Shown: positions 24,658-33,558 of the stretch, piece after piece
How the letters are laid out: the number at the start of each line of letters is the position of its first letter
Numbering within the stretch: the first letter of the stretch is position 1
Source of the DNA: an uncultured Lachnospiraceae bacterium
GTDB taxonomy: Bacteria; Bacillota; Clostridia; Lachnospirales; Lachnospiraceae
Assembly (NCBI GenBank): GCA_944383265.1
Contig: CALWOX010000005.1
Coordinates: 143,863-190,685 of the forward strand
Reading direction: 5' to 3'
DNA: 46,823 nucleotides
Program-made: the position numbers and the translations under genes
Notes under the pieces: model-generated
What the model was told of the DNA's origin: nothing
Seen by the model: only the letters and a program-made list of their open reading frames with translations
The model's database searches: none

Positions 24658-26007
24658 ATGGTAAATATATATGTAGAGATAAGTAAATATCTTATTATAA
24701 TCGTTATGGCTCTCTACACCTTCTGCAATTTCAGATATTTCTCAGTCACGGATAAGACCGCGGCAGACGGATATTGCAGGGTGCAGCGGAGGGCTGTGAT
24801 TATACTGCAGCTTATCGCCTACAGTGTCATATATTTAAAGACAGAGGATCCTGCAATAATTATATTTTTCCTTGCACAAGCTGTATTTGTTACAGTTTAT
24901 CTGAAACTTTCTGTTGTATTCTATAAAAATATATCAAAGCTTCTTTTGAACAACATCTGCATGTTTATAAGCCTGGGACTTATAATGCTCACAAGGCTTG
25001 ACCTCAATGATGCTATGAGGCAGTTTGTGATAATAGCCATAAGCGCTGTCATAACATGGGTCATACCTCTCATTGTAGACAAGGTATGGGGAATAGCATC
25101 ATGGAGCTTCCTCTATATGGGAGCGGGGCTTTTGCTGCTTTTGGCAGTGCTCTTCACAGGAGATGTCACCTACGGAGCGAAGATGGAGCTTGAGCTTGGG
25201 CCCATAGCCTTTCAACCCTCGGAGTTTGTGAAGATAACCTTTGTATTCTTTGCCGCAAGTATGCTGGGAAGATCGGTGGACTTCAAAAATATAGTCATAA
25301 CCTCAGCCATTGCGGCGCTTCATGTGCTCATACTTATAGCCTGCAGGGACCTGGGTACAGCCCTTATATTCTTTATAGCCTATGTGGTGATACTCTATAT
25401 AGCCACGGGAAAAAAGATATATGTCATTATGGGAGGAGGTATGTTCTCTCTGGCGGGAGTCTTTGCCTACAGGCTGTTTTCCCATGTGAGGACAAGAGTT
25501 GCGGCGTGGCTTGATCCTTGGAGCGATATCACTGACAAGGGATACCAGATAGCCCATTCACTTTTTGCCATAGGTACGGGAGGCTTTGTGGGTATGGGTC
25601 TTATGCAGGGAATGCCTCAGAGGATCCCCATAGTGGAGAAGGATTTTATCTTTTCGGCCATCTCTGAGGAAATGGGAGCCGCTGTTGCACTCTGTATAAT
25701 ACTTCTTTGCCTCGGATGCTTTCTCCAGATGATGACAGTGGCCACATACATGGATATGAGCTTTTACAAGCTTGTCGCTGTAGGACTCGGCTTTGAATAT
25801 ATAGTCCAGGTCTTTCTGACCATAGGAGGGGTGACGAAGTTCATTCCTTCCACAGGAATAACTCTTCCCTTCATGAGCTACGGAGGAAGCTCCATATTAA
25901 GCTCCTTTGCTCTGTTTATGGTGGTGGAAGGACTTTATCTGATAAAGAAAAATGAGGACGAGGCTTTCATGGAGGAGTACGACGAGGAATATGAGTCTGA
26001 TGAATAA
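24658..26007 (+). CDS. FtsW/RodA/SpoVE family SEDS peptidoglycan polymerase
   Basis: SEDS proteins polymerise lipid II into glycan strands at the membrane, working with a class B PBP, here the next gene. The 449-residue sequence has about ten membrane segments. The core motifs are LELGPIAFQPSEFVKITFVFFAASML, RDLGTALIFFIAYVVILYIA, WLDPWSDITDKGYQIAHSLFAIGTGGFVGMGLMQG, DFIFSAISEEMG and TGITLPFMSYGGSS near the end. The first 75 residues are an extra membrane-rich N-terminal extension seen in Clostridial relatives. The C-terminal 20 residues are strongly acidic. The ATG is preceded by ACGGAGTAACTGTGT. I cannot tell FtsW from RodA or SpoVE by sequence alone. Confidence 0.92.
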   Translation: MVNIYVEISKYLIIIVMALYTFCNFRYFSVTDKTAADGYCRVQRRAVIILQLIAYSVIYLKTEDPAIIIFFLAQAVFVTVYLKLSVVFYKNISKLLLNNICMFISLGLIMLTRLDLNDAMRQFVIIAISAVITWVIPLIVDKVWGIASWSFLYMGAGLLLLLAVLFTGDVTYGAKMELELGPIAFQPSEFVKITFVFFAASMLGRSVDFKNIVITSAIAALHVLILIACRDLGTALIFFIAYVVILYIATGKKIYVIMGGGMFSLAGVFAYRLFSHVRTRVAAWLDPWSDITDKGYQIAHSLFAIGTGGFVGMGLMQGMPQRIPIVEKDFIFSAISEEMGAAVALCIILLCLGCFLQMMTVATYMDMSFYKLVAVGLGFEYIVQVFLTIGGVTKFIPSTGITLPFMSYGGSSILSSFALFMVVEGLYLIKKNEDEAFMEEYDEEYESDE

Positions 26008-27484
26008 AAAAAAGGATGATTCAGATAGCGGAATAAAGTCGAGAAATCTGAGGAACAGGTCAAACCGCAGCATACTGCACATAACCTATGCTGTCACGGT
26101 GGTGTTTATCCTTCTCATAGCTTACTTTATGTATTTTGTCTTTGTGCAAAGCCAAAGTGTGATAGGAAACACCTACAATCCGAGGCTTGACCTCTTTTCG
26201 GAGAGGATAATAAGAGGTGCCATAAGGACCTCCGACGGTGTAAAGGCAGCAGAGACTGTGACAGACCCGGATGGAACTGAGACGAGAAGCTATCCTTACG
26301 GGGACCTTTTCTGCCATCTCACAGGATATTCCACAAGAGGAAAGACAGGCATGGAGTCCCTCGCGAACTTTTACCTGCTGTCATCACATATAAACCTTAT
26401 AGAGCAGGCTCGAAACGACATATTCGGGGTAAAGAGTCCCGGAGATGACATTGTACTTACGGTAAGCTATGAGCTTCAGAAGGCGGCCTACGATGCCTTG
26501 GGAGACAGAAGAGGAGCGGTGATGGCCATGGATCCTAAGACGGGAAAGATACTCTGTATGGTGTCAAAGCCCGGCTTTGATCCGAATACCATAAACGAGG
26601 ATTGGGACAGTCTCACGGCAGAAGGAAATGACGCGGGACAGCTCCTTAACAGGGCCACCCAGGGTGCATACCCTCCGGGGTCGATATTTAAGATATTTAC
26701 TGTCCTCCAATATATGCATGAGCATCCATATGATTATGAGAGCTTCAGCTATACCTGCAACGGCTCATATGAGGATACGGAGGGGAATGTCATAAGATGC
26801 TTCGGAAATGAGGCTCACGGGGAGCAGGATCTTTACGAGGCCTTTGCAAATTCCTGCAACGGAGCCTTTGCCATGATAGGAAGGGAGACGGACACGGACA
26901 GCATGAAAAAGCTCTGCGAGAGTCTTCTGTTCAACTCAAAGCTCCCCATAGAGCTCCCTTATACTCAAAGTAAATATACGCTTTCTGACAGCGACAGCAA
27001 TTTTGTAAAGGAGCTGACAGGCATAGGCCAGGGAAATACCCTCGTAAGCCCCGCCCATATGCTCTTTGTGACCTCTGCCATAGCAAATGACGGAGTTTTG
27101 ATGAAGCCAATGCTTACAGAAAGCATAGAGAGCGCAGGGGGAGAGACTGTAAAACGCTTTAAGCCTGAGGAGTACGGAAGGCTCATGGATGCCTCGGATG
27201 CGGCAAAGCTTAGAGAGATGATGAGACTTGTAGTGACTGACGGAACAGGCTCTGCCTTCAGGGACGCCCCCTATGAGGCCTACATTAAAACAGGCTCTGC
27301 CGAGTATGAAAACGGAGAAAAGACTCACGCATGGTGCCTCTCCTTTGTCCCCGCATCAGGAGAAAACGCTCCGTCGGACATTGCCGTAGCGGTCATAGTT
27401 GAGGACGGAAGATCAGGCGGTTCAACGGCGGCTCCCGTGGCAAGACAGGTGACGGACGCATATTTTTCCTTCCTCAAAAATTAA
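26000..27484 (+). CDS. Class B penicillin-binding protein (transpeptidase), SEDS partner
   Basis: This membrane-anchored D,D-transpeptidase should crosslink the strands made by the adjacent SEDS protein. With ATG 26000 it has 494 residues: a basic cytoplasmic start, one transmembrane segment ([22 protein letters not shown]), a short pedestal, and a transpeptidase domain. The active-site motifs are S228-I-F-K231, S285-C-N287 and K430-T-G432. ATG 25991 is an alternative start; GAGGA at 25984-25988 favours 26000. The start codon overlaps the stop of the SEDS gene (ATGAATAA), showing tight coupling. Compared with PBP2 of rod-shaped bacteria it is short and lacks PASTA domains. Confidence 0.93.
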   Translation: MNKKKDDSDSGIKSRNLRNRSNRSILHITYAVTVVFILLIAYFMYFVFVQSQSVIGNTYNPRLDLFSERIIRGAIRTSDGVKAAETVTDPDGTETRSYPYGDLFCHLTGYSTRGKTGMESLANFYLLSSHINLIEQARNDIFGVKSPGDDIVLTVSYELQKAAYDALGDRRGAVMAMDPKTGKILCMVSKPGFDPNTINEDWDSLTAEGNDAGQLLNRATQGAYPPGSIFKIFTVLQYMHEHPYDYESFSYTCNGSYEDTEGNVIRCFGNEAHGEQDLYEAFANSCNGAFAMIGRETDTDSMKKLCESLLFNSKLPIELPYTQSKYTLSDSDSNFVKELTGIGQGNTLVSPAHMLFVTSAIANDGVLMKPMLTESIESAGGETVKRFKPEEYGRLMDASDAAKLREMMRLVVTDGTGSAFRDAPYEAYIKTGSAEYENGEKTHAWCLSFVPASGENAPSDIAVAVIVEDGRSGGSTAAPVARQVTDAYFSFLKN

Positions 27485-27485
27485 T

Positions 27486-27515
27486 TTGTATATGTATACT
27501 CAATTATGCTATAAT
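27486..27515 (+). promoter_or_regulatory. Promoter of the Nudix gene
   Basis: TTGTAT (27486-27491), 18-bp spacer, TATAAT (27510-27515) with TGC extension. Confidence 0.55.
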
Positions 27516-27576
27516 AACCCGAAGAGAATTCAGAGGACGATCGAGTGGTCCGAAGGACAGAAAAGAGGAACTGCAT

Positions 27577-28020
27577 ATGATAGAGGCAGTAAGCTGCGGA
27601 GGCGTAGTTATATACAGAGGGAAGATACTTCTCCTGTACAAGAATTTTAAAAACAGATATGAGGGCTGGGTCCTTCCCAAGGGCACTGTAGAGGCGGGAG
27701 AGACTCATGAAGAGACAGCCCTGAGAGAGGTAAAGGAGGAGACGGGAGCGGATGCCGAGATAGTCCGATATGTGGGGAAGAGCTCATATTCCTTCATAGT
27801 TCCCGAGGATAAGGTGGAAAAGGATGTATACTGGTATCTCATGCGAGGATTCAGCTACAGATCGAAGCCCCAGAGAGAGGAGTATTTTTTGGACAGCGGA
27901 TATTACAAATATCACGAGGCCATACACCTCCTCAAATTTCCTAATGAAAGACAGATGCTTGAGGATGCCTACAGCATATACAGAGAGCTCCACAAATCAG
28001 GAGAGTGGAACAAAGCATAA
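27577..28020 (+). CDS. NUDIX hydrolase
   Basis: This 147-residue protein carries a full Nudix box, [24 protein letters not shown], matching G-x5-E-x7-R-E-U-x-E-E-x-G-U, which binds Mg for cleaving nucleoside diphosphates linked to another group. The N-terminal strand [19 protein letters not shown] and C-terminal helix [16 protein letters not shown] are usual for the small Firmicute members resembling Ap4A hydrolase or MutT. Substrate cannot be told. AGAGGA precedes the ATG, and it has its own promoter and terminator. Confidence 0.93.
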   Translation: MIEAVSCGGVVIYRGKILLLYKNFKNRYEGWVLPKGTVEAGETHEETALREVKEETGADAEIVRYVGKSSYSFIVPEDKVEKDVYWYLMRGFSYRSKPQREEYFLDSGYYKYHEAIHLLKFPNERQMLEDAYSIYRELHKSGEWNKA

Positions 28021-28031
28021 GCTATAAATTC

Positions 28032-28062
28032 AGCCGGTCATGTTTGAACAGACCGGCTTTTT
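28032..28062 (+). terminator. Terminator after the Nudix gene
   Basis: AGCCGGTC pairs perfectly with GACCGGCT around an 11-nt loop and is followed by TTTTT. Confidence 0.9.
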
Positions 28063-28151
28063 GTATGCTTAAATATATTCGGATTTAAAATCGTTCTGGA
28101 CTTTTAAATTTAAAAGCTTAAATCCTTTCGTGCGTGGGTTTAAACGGAGCG

Positions 28152-28961
28152 TTAATCCGACATACAGTTGAGCTCCGCACCGAGAAAAATGACGCATATC
28201 ATTGCAAAGATCCAGAACATAAGAAGTATGAGAGCTCCTATTGAGCCGTACATGTAGGAGATATTCCTTATATAAGTGAAATATATGGAGAAGGCGTAGG
28301 ATACGACTATCCAGCCTCCCGCCGCAAGGAGAGCTCCTTTGTAATGCTTGAAAATGCTTTCGCGCTTTCCGGACATGAAGGCATATATGAACATAAATGT
28401 TACAAAGAGCACGCAGGCGGCGATTATGGTCCTTAAGCCCAAAATGTGGTTTATTATCTCAGACAAAAATACAAAGCGTGACAGTATGAGATCTGATATG
28501 GCGGAGCCCAATACCAGAAACAAAAGTGTAAGCACAAAGAGAATTATAAATATGATGGTATAAAAAACGGATGCAAGCCTTCTTTTTACATATCCTCCGT
28601 TTAAAGGAGCGCCTGCAATCTTCCTCAGACCTTTATCTATATTGAAAACTCCCGATGAGGAGGTCCATACAGATGCTGCGGCGGAGAGGGAGATCACAGT
28701 GGCGGGAGCCTCTACAAAGACATTGTCCATAAGGGAGCTAATAAGCGCCTTAAATTGCGGCATATCAGGAGTGACGGACATAAGCATAGTCTCGGCATAG
28801 TCCTTGGAGAGCCCCGGAACCAGCTGCACGGCGGAAAGGAGCAGCATCAAAAAAGGCAGCGCCGATATGAGCATCCAGAAGGATGCGGATGCGGCGTAGA
28901 CTACCATCTCGTCATTGATGAACTTTTTGTATAATCGATATCCGAATACTATCAGCTTCAT
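28152..28961 (-). CDS. YihY/BrkB family membrane protein
   Basis: This 269-residue protein has about six membrane segments and the YihY signatures MVVYAASASFWMLISALPFLMLLLSAVQ, TVISLSAAASVWTSSSGVFNIDKGLRKIA, and the final MYGSIGALILLMFWIFAMICVIFLGAELN. The family was once named RNase BN by mistake; the current view is an integral membrane protein of unknown function. Transcription is leftward from the 257-bp divergent region. No convincing -35/-10 was found for it. The ribosome-binding site (CGGAAA) is weak. Confidence 0.9.
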   Translation of the reverse strand: MKLIVFGYRLYKKFINDEMVVYAASASFWMLISALPFLMLLLSAVQLVPGLSKDYAETMLMSVTPDMPQFKALISSLMDNVFVEAPATVISLSAAASVWTSSSGVFNIDKGLRKIAGAPLNGGYVKRRLASVFYTIIFIILFVLTLLFLVLGSAISDLILSRFVFLSEIINHILGLRTIIAACVLFVTFMFIYAFMSGKRESIFKHYKGALLAAGGWIVVSYAFSIYFTYIRNISYMYGSIGALILLMFWIFAMICVIFLGAELNCMSD

Positions 28962-29008
28962 TCTTTTGTTTCCGTAATTTAATATAAGCCGATTTCCGGA
29001 AGGAAAAG

Positions 29009-29044
29009 CTTTACAGTTTTTCCTCCGAAAAATAAAGCGTTTTT
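29009..29044 (+). other. Hairpin in the YihY-ABC divergent region (28962-29218)
   Basis: GCTTTA and TTTTTC on the left pair with GAAAAA and TAAAGC on the right around a CTCC loop, followed by GTTTTT. It is terminator-like on the plus strand but no rightward gene lies just upstream, so it may serve as an insulator or belong to the leader of yihY on the minus strand. The rest of this 257-bp gap holds a possible extended -10 (TGGTATAAG, 29116-29124) for the ABC genes and nothing else I can name. Confidence 0.45.
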
Positions 29045-29218
29045 GTGTGATTTAGTAAATCATAGCATGAAGCTGTAGATTTGCAAAGAGATATGACTTT
29101 AAAATTAATTATATTTGGTATAAGATATATAAGTTGACTTTGTGTTCCGTATAGTTCAATGTAGCGGAAAACGACATAATAATTACACACACAAGGAAAG
29201 GATGAGACAGAAAGCACA

Positions 29219-31024
29219 ATGCAAAGATTACTGGCGTATCTCGGAAAATATAAGCTTTACTCGGTGCTGGCCCCGCTTTTTAAGTGTCTTGAGGCATGCT
29301 TTGAGCTGTTCGTGCCGCTGGTTGTAGCGGACATGATCGACATAGGGATAAGAGAAGGCAGCATAAGCTACATACTCGGAAGAGGCGGGCTCCTTATAGC
29401 CCTCGGGCTCATAGGTCTTGCCTGCTCCATCACAGCACAGTGGTTTGCCGCAAGGGTGGCGGTAAAGACAGGAACAGCCATAAGAAACGATCTTTTTTCA
29501 CATATTTTGGGAATGTCCTACTCGGAGCTTGACACTATAGGAAGCTCAACGCTTCTCACAAGGCTCACTTCTGATATAAATCAGGTTCAAAACGGTGTAA
29601 ACATGTTTTTGAGGCTCTTTATGCGCTCGCCGTTCATAGTCTTCGGAGCCATGATAATGGCTTTTTCTGTTGATATAAAAGGCGGAATGATATTTGCTGT
29701 GGCGGTCCCTCTTCTTATGGTGGTGGTTTTCTGTATACTGCTTTTGAGCATGCCACTTTATGAGAAGGTACAAAAGCAGCTTGACAGCCTGATGCTTACC
29801 ACAAGGGAGAACCTCCTTGGTGTGAGAGTCATAAGAGCCTTCAACAGGCAGGAGAGCGAAAAGGCCGACTTCAAGGAGGAAAATACTGTCCTTGTAAAGC
29901 TGCAGATATTTGTGGGAAGGATATCGGCCCTTCTCAATCCTCTGACAGTAGTCATTATCAATATAGCAATAGTTGCACTTCTCTATACAGGAGCTCTTGA
30001 GGTAAATGCGGGAGACCTTACTCAGGGAAAGCTTGTGGCTCTCGTAAACTACATGAGCCAGATACTGGTGGAGCTAATAAAGCTTGCAAACCTCATAATA
30101 CTTATATCAAAGGCCATCGCTTGCATGAGGCGTGTGGACGCGGTAATGAGCACGGAGAGCGAGGCGGATATATTAAAAGTAATATCAGATGGAAACGCAG
30201 ATTCGGCACATACAGGCTCTAATGCGGCTTCGGAAAACGGAGCTCCGGAAAACCCGGATACTTTCTCTTTGCCTGTCCTGGAATTTAAGGACGTATCCTT
30301 CGCTTATAAGGGGGCAAAAGCCGAAAGCCTTAAGGACATAAGCTTTTCCGTAAAGCGCGGTGAGACTGTAGGAATAATAGGGGCCACAGGAGCGGGAAAG
30401 ACAACACTTATAAACCTTATTCCACGTTTCTTTGACTCGACGGAGGGAAGCATAAATATATTCGGAAAGGATATAAAAGCTCATGAGCTCATGGAGCTCA
30501 GAAAAAGGATAGGTATAGTTCCTCAGAAATCTGTGCTCTTTTCGGGAAGCCTCAGAGACAATATGAAATGGGGCAGGAAGGACGCCACGGACGAGGAGAT
30601 ATACGAGGCTATAGACACAGCCCAGGCAAGAGAGATAGTGGATTCCAAGAAGGAGGGACTTGATCTTAAGATAGAGCAGGGCGGTTCAAACCTCTCGGGA
30701 GGCCAGAAGCAGCGCTTTGCCATAGCAAGGGCCCTTGTGAGAAAGCCCGAGATACTTATAATGGATGACTCTGCCTCGGCTCTCGACTTTGCAACAGATG
30801 CGGCCTTAAGGCGCGCCATTAAAAAGAACACCTCAGAGATGACAGTATTTATAATCTCTCAGAGAGTAGGTACCGTGAGAGATGCGGACAGGATACTTGT
30901 GCTGGAGGAGGGAAGGAGCGTGGGCTTCGGAACCCACAGAGAGCTTATAAAAAGCTGTAACGCCTACAGAGAGATATGCCTGAGCCAGATGACAGCAGAG
31001 GAGGTGGCACGAGATGAAGCCTGA
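29219..31024 (+). CDS. Heterodimeric ABC exporter, subunit with degenerate catalytic site
   Basis: This is a 601-residue half-transporter with six membrane helices (to about residue 300) and a C-terminal ATPase. Walker A is GATGAGKTT (from G388), the signature LSGGQ is at 492-496, Walker B is ILIMD516, but the following catalytic Glu is Asp (D517), and the switch histidine is Gln (Q548). Such asymmetry marks one subunit of heterodimeric exporters such as TM287/288 and BmrCD. A 50-residue Ser/Asn/Glu-rich linker separates the two halves. The last 11 bp overlap the next ABC gene. The natural cargo is unknown; drugs, lipids or peptides are all possible. The ribosome-binding site is weak: an AAGGAAAGG lies 17 nt upstream. 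Confidence 0.93.
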   Translation: MQRLLAYLGKYKLYSVLAPLFKCLEACFELFVPLVVADMIDIGIREGSISYILGRGGLLIALGLIGLACSITAQWFAARVAVKTGTAIRNDLFSHILGMSYSELDTIGSSTLLTRLTSDINQVQNGVNMFLRLFMRSPFIVFGAMIMAFSVDIKGGMIFAVAVPLLMVVVFCILLLSMPLYEKVQKQLDSLMLTTRENLLGVRVIRAFNRQESEKADFKEENTVLVKLQIFVGRISALLNPLTVVIINIAIVALLYTGALEVNAGDLTQGKLVALVNYMSQILVELIKLANLIILISKAIACMRRVDAVMSTESEADILKVISDGNADSAHTGSNAASENGAPENPDTFSLPVLEFKDVSFAYKGAKAESLKDISFSVKRGETVGIIGATGAGKTTLINLIPRFFDSTEGSINIFGKDIKAHELMELRKRIGIVPQKSVLFSGSLRDNMKWGRKDATDEEIYEAIDTAQAREIVDSKKEGLDLKIEQGGSNLSGGQKQRFAIARALVRKPEILIMDDSASALDFATDAALRRAIKKNTSEMTVFIISQRVGTVRDADRILVLEEGRSVGFGTHRELIKSCNAYREICLSQMTAEEVARDEA

Positions 31025-32807
31025 TAACAAGCTTAAAAAGACTCTCACAGGTATAAAAAGTATAGCCGAGCAGAGAGACACTATAAAACGTATACTTGTT
31101 TTAATAGGAAAATACAGGATACTCGTATTCGTATCGCTGATACTTGCGGCCCTGACTACAGCCCTTACGCTTTATATCCCCATACTTACGGGAAACGCTG
31201 TGGACTGCGTTATAGGTGAAGGAAATGTTGATTTTAATGAGCTTATGTCAGTCCTCATAAAGATAGCGGAAGCCGCTTTGCTGTCCGGAGTTTTCCAGTG
31301 GCTTATGAACCACATAAACAACAAGATAACCTACCATGTGGTCTCGGACGTCAGAGTAAAGGCCTTCAATCACCTGCAGGAACTCCCTGTGAGATACTTT
31401 GACACTCATAAATCAGGAGATACTGTCAGCAGGATAATAGCTGACATCGACCAGTTCTCAGACGGAGTACTTATGGGATTTACCCAGTTTTTTACGGGAG
31501 TGATGACAATAGTCGGTACCCTCGGCTTTATGCTCCTTATAAATCCTGTAATAGCTGCGGTAGTAGTTGTCCTTACGCCCCTCTCCTTCGTGGTGGCCGG
31601 CTTTATAGCAAAGCGCACCTACACCATGTTTTTGAAGCAGTCGGAGTCGAGGGGAGAACTGACGGCGCTTACTGATGAGCTCATAAACAATATAAAGACT
31701 GTAAAGGCCTTCGAGCAGGAGGAGAATTCAAAGAGAAGATTTGCCGAAATAAACGAAAGGCTCAGCGAATACTCACAGCAGGCCACCTTCTACTCATCCA
31801 TAACGAACCCCGCCACGAGATTTGTAAACTCCATGGTATATGCGGCGGTGGGTATAACGGGAGCCATAGCGGCTATTTACGGGTTTATCTCCGTAGGAAG
31901 GCTGACCTCATTTTTGAGCTATGCAAATCAGTATACAAAGCCTTTTAACGAGATAAGCGGAGTAGTCACAGAGCTTCAAAACGCCATAGCCTGTGCAAAG
32001 CGTGTATTTGACCTCATGGATGAGGAGCCCATACCGGCCGAGAAGGAGGACGTTAAAAAGCTTGAGAATGCTGAGGGAAGAGTGGATATAGAGCATATGT
32101 TCTTCTCCTACGATTCGAAAAAGCCTCTGATAGAGGACATGAATCTTTCCGTAAACAAGGGCGAGAGAGTGGCTATAGTAGGTCCGACAGGCTGCGGAAA
32201 ATCCACTCTGATAAACCTTCTCATGCGCTTCTATGATCCTTTAAGAGGAGAGATAATGATAGACGGAACAGACAGCAGAGATATAAGCCGAGGCTCTTTG
32301 AGAGACAGCTTCGGAATGGTGCTTCAGGAGACATGGCTCAAATCGGGAACCATAAAGGAAAACATAGCCTACGGAAAGCCCGACGCCACTGATGAGGAGA
32401 TCGTGAGGGCAGCGAAGGAGGCCTTTGCCGACAGCTTTATAAGGAGGATGCCTGAGGGCTATGATACTGTCATCGGAGAGGACGGCGGAAGCCTTTCTCA
32501 GGGACAAAAGCAGCTTTTATGTATTGCAAGGCTTATGCTGAAGCTCCCTCCCGTATTGATCCTTGACGAGGCCACCTCATCCATAGACACAAGGACAGAA
32601 GTCAAGGTGCAGAGCGCCTTTGCAAAGCTCATGGAGGGAAGGACCTCATTTGTTGTGGCTCACAGACTTTCCACCATAAAGGAGTCAGACGTAATACTCG
32701 TTATGAGGAACGGAAGCATAGTGGAGCAGGGAAAACATGAGGAGCTTCTCAGGAAAAAGGGCTTCTATCATGAACTCTACATGAGCCAATTTGCGGGCTC
32801 CCCTTGA
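31014..32807 (+). CDS. Heterodimeric ABC exporter, catalytically competent subunit
   Basis: This 597-residue partner has the six-helix membrane domain and an intact ATPase: Walker A GPTGCGKST (from G390), Walker B ending D518 followed by catalytic E519, and the switch histidine H550 (VVAHRLST). Its signature is LSQGQ instead of LSGGQ (from L494), so the site formed with the partner's Walker A, D517 and Q548 is the degenerate one, while the second site is standard. It overlaps the upstream gene by 11 bp, fixing a one-to-one product ratio. The family is broad (MdlB-like), so the substrate is unknown. Confidence 0.94.
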   Translation: MKPDNKLKKTLTGIKSIAEQRDTIKRILVLIGKYRILVFVSLILAALTTALTLYIPILTGNAVDCVIGEGNVDFNELMSVLIKIAEAALLSGVFQWLMNHINNKITYHVVSDVRVKAFNHLQELPVRYFDTHKSGDTVSRIIADIDQFSDGVLMGFTQFFTGVMTIVGTLGFMLLINPVIAAVVVVLTPLSFVVAGFIAKRTYTMFLKQSESRGELTALTDELINNIKTVKAFEQEENSKRRFAEINERLSEYSQQATFYSSITNPATRFVNSMVYAAVGITGAIAAIYGFISVGRLTSFLSYANQYTKPFNEISGVVTELQNAIACAKRVFDLMDEEPIPAEKEDVKKLENAEGRVDIEHMFFSYDSKKPLIEDMNLSVNKGERVAIVGPTGCGKSTLINLLMRFYDPLRGEIMIDGTDSRDISRGSLRDSFGMVLQETWLKSGTIKENIAYGKPDATDEEIVRAAKEAFADSFIRRMPEGYDTVIGEDGGSLSQGQKQLLCIARLMLKLPPVLILDEATSSIDTRTEVKVQSAFAKLMEGRTSFVVAHRLSTIKESDVILVMRNGSIVEQGKHEELLRKKGFYHELYMSQFAGSP

Positions 32808-32862
32808 AATAGAGCTTTAAATTTATTATAGTTCAGATAACAGATAAAACAGGAAGGTGCGG

Positions 32863-33516
32863 ATGGAGATAAAAGAATATATAAGGACACATAAATACTG
32901 TCTTTTAATGCTTTATTTTCCTGTATATCTTGTGGCGTTCTTTACCATAGACAAGATACCTGCGAGATATATAATAGAATGCTCTCTTGACAGTTTTATA
33001 GGCTTTAATCAGTACATGGTAATACCTTACTTCATATGGTATCCCTGGTTTGTGGGATGGCTTATTTTCTTCCTCATAAGGGACAAGGACGACTTCATAA
33101 GGCTCGCTGTGGTCATGTTTTCAGGCATGACCATATGCCTTATAATATACGTACTTTGGCCGAACGGAGTGGACTTGAGAGAGGAGATAACAGGAACAGA
33201 CATATGCAGCAGGATAGTTGAGCTTATAAGAGCCGCCGACACCCCCTATGCCGTATGTCCGTCCATACATATCTCAACGATAGCCGCGATACAGCTTGCG
33301 ATAAATGATACGAAGCTTCCGGAAATAAAGCCTCTCGTAAAGCTTTTGTGCGGAGCAGTGACACTTCTCATAGCCTACTCCACCATGGCAATAAAGCAGC
33401 ATTCCATAGTGGATGTGTTCTGGGGGGCAGTGCTCAGTATAGTCCTTTACTATATTTACATCATATGTGAAAAAATATTTAAAAGAATGCTCAAGGAAAA
33501 AGAAGAACGTATCTGA
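32863..33516 (+). CDS. PAP2-superfamily phosphatase-like membrane protein
   Basis: This is a 217-residue membrane protein with about six hydrophobic segments. The PAP2 signature appears in the CPSIH form common to the PAP2_3/inositolphosphotransferase branch ([13 protein letters not shown]), followed by the third motif [16 protein letters not shown], in which histidine and aspartate form the catalytic site. The K-x6-RP motif 1 is not obvious. It probably dephosphorylates or transfers phospholipid head groups such as lipid phosphates or undecaprenyl pyrophosphate, at the membrane. ATG 32863 follows AGGAAGG; a GTG two codons upstream is possible. Confidence 0.85.
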   Translation: MEIKEYIRTHKYCLLMLYFPVYLVAFFTIDKIPARYIIECSLDSFIGFNQYMVIPYFIWYPWFVGWLIFFLIRDKDDFIRLAVVMFSGMTICLIIYVLWPNGVDLREEITGTDICSRIVELIRAADTPYAVCPSIHISTIAAIQLAINDTKLPEIKPLVKLLCGAVTLLIAYSTMAIKQHSIVDVFWGAVLSIVLYYIYIICEKIFKRMLKEKEERI

Positions 33517-33558
33517 AAAATCAGAACATAAACGGTATAAATGGAGAAAAAAACGTAT

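Noticed and set aside
26936-27328. 130-codon ORF opposite the PBP gene
   Set aside because: It lies entirely antisense to a gene with full catalytic motifs.
29202-29327. Alternative ATG at 29202 with a good Shine-Dalgarno
   Set aside because: It is in a different frame and opens only a short peptide overlapping the ABC gene; the 29219 start matches the family.
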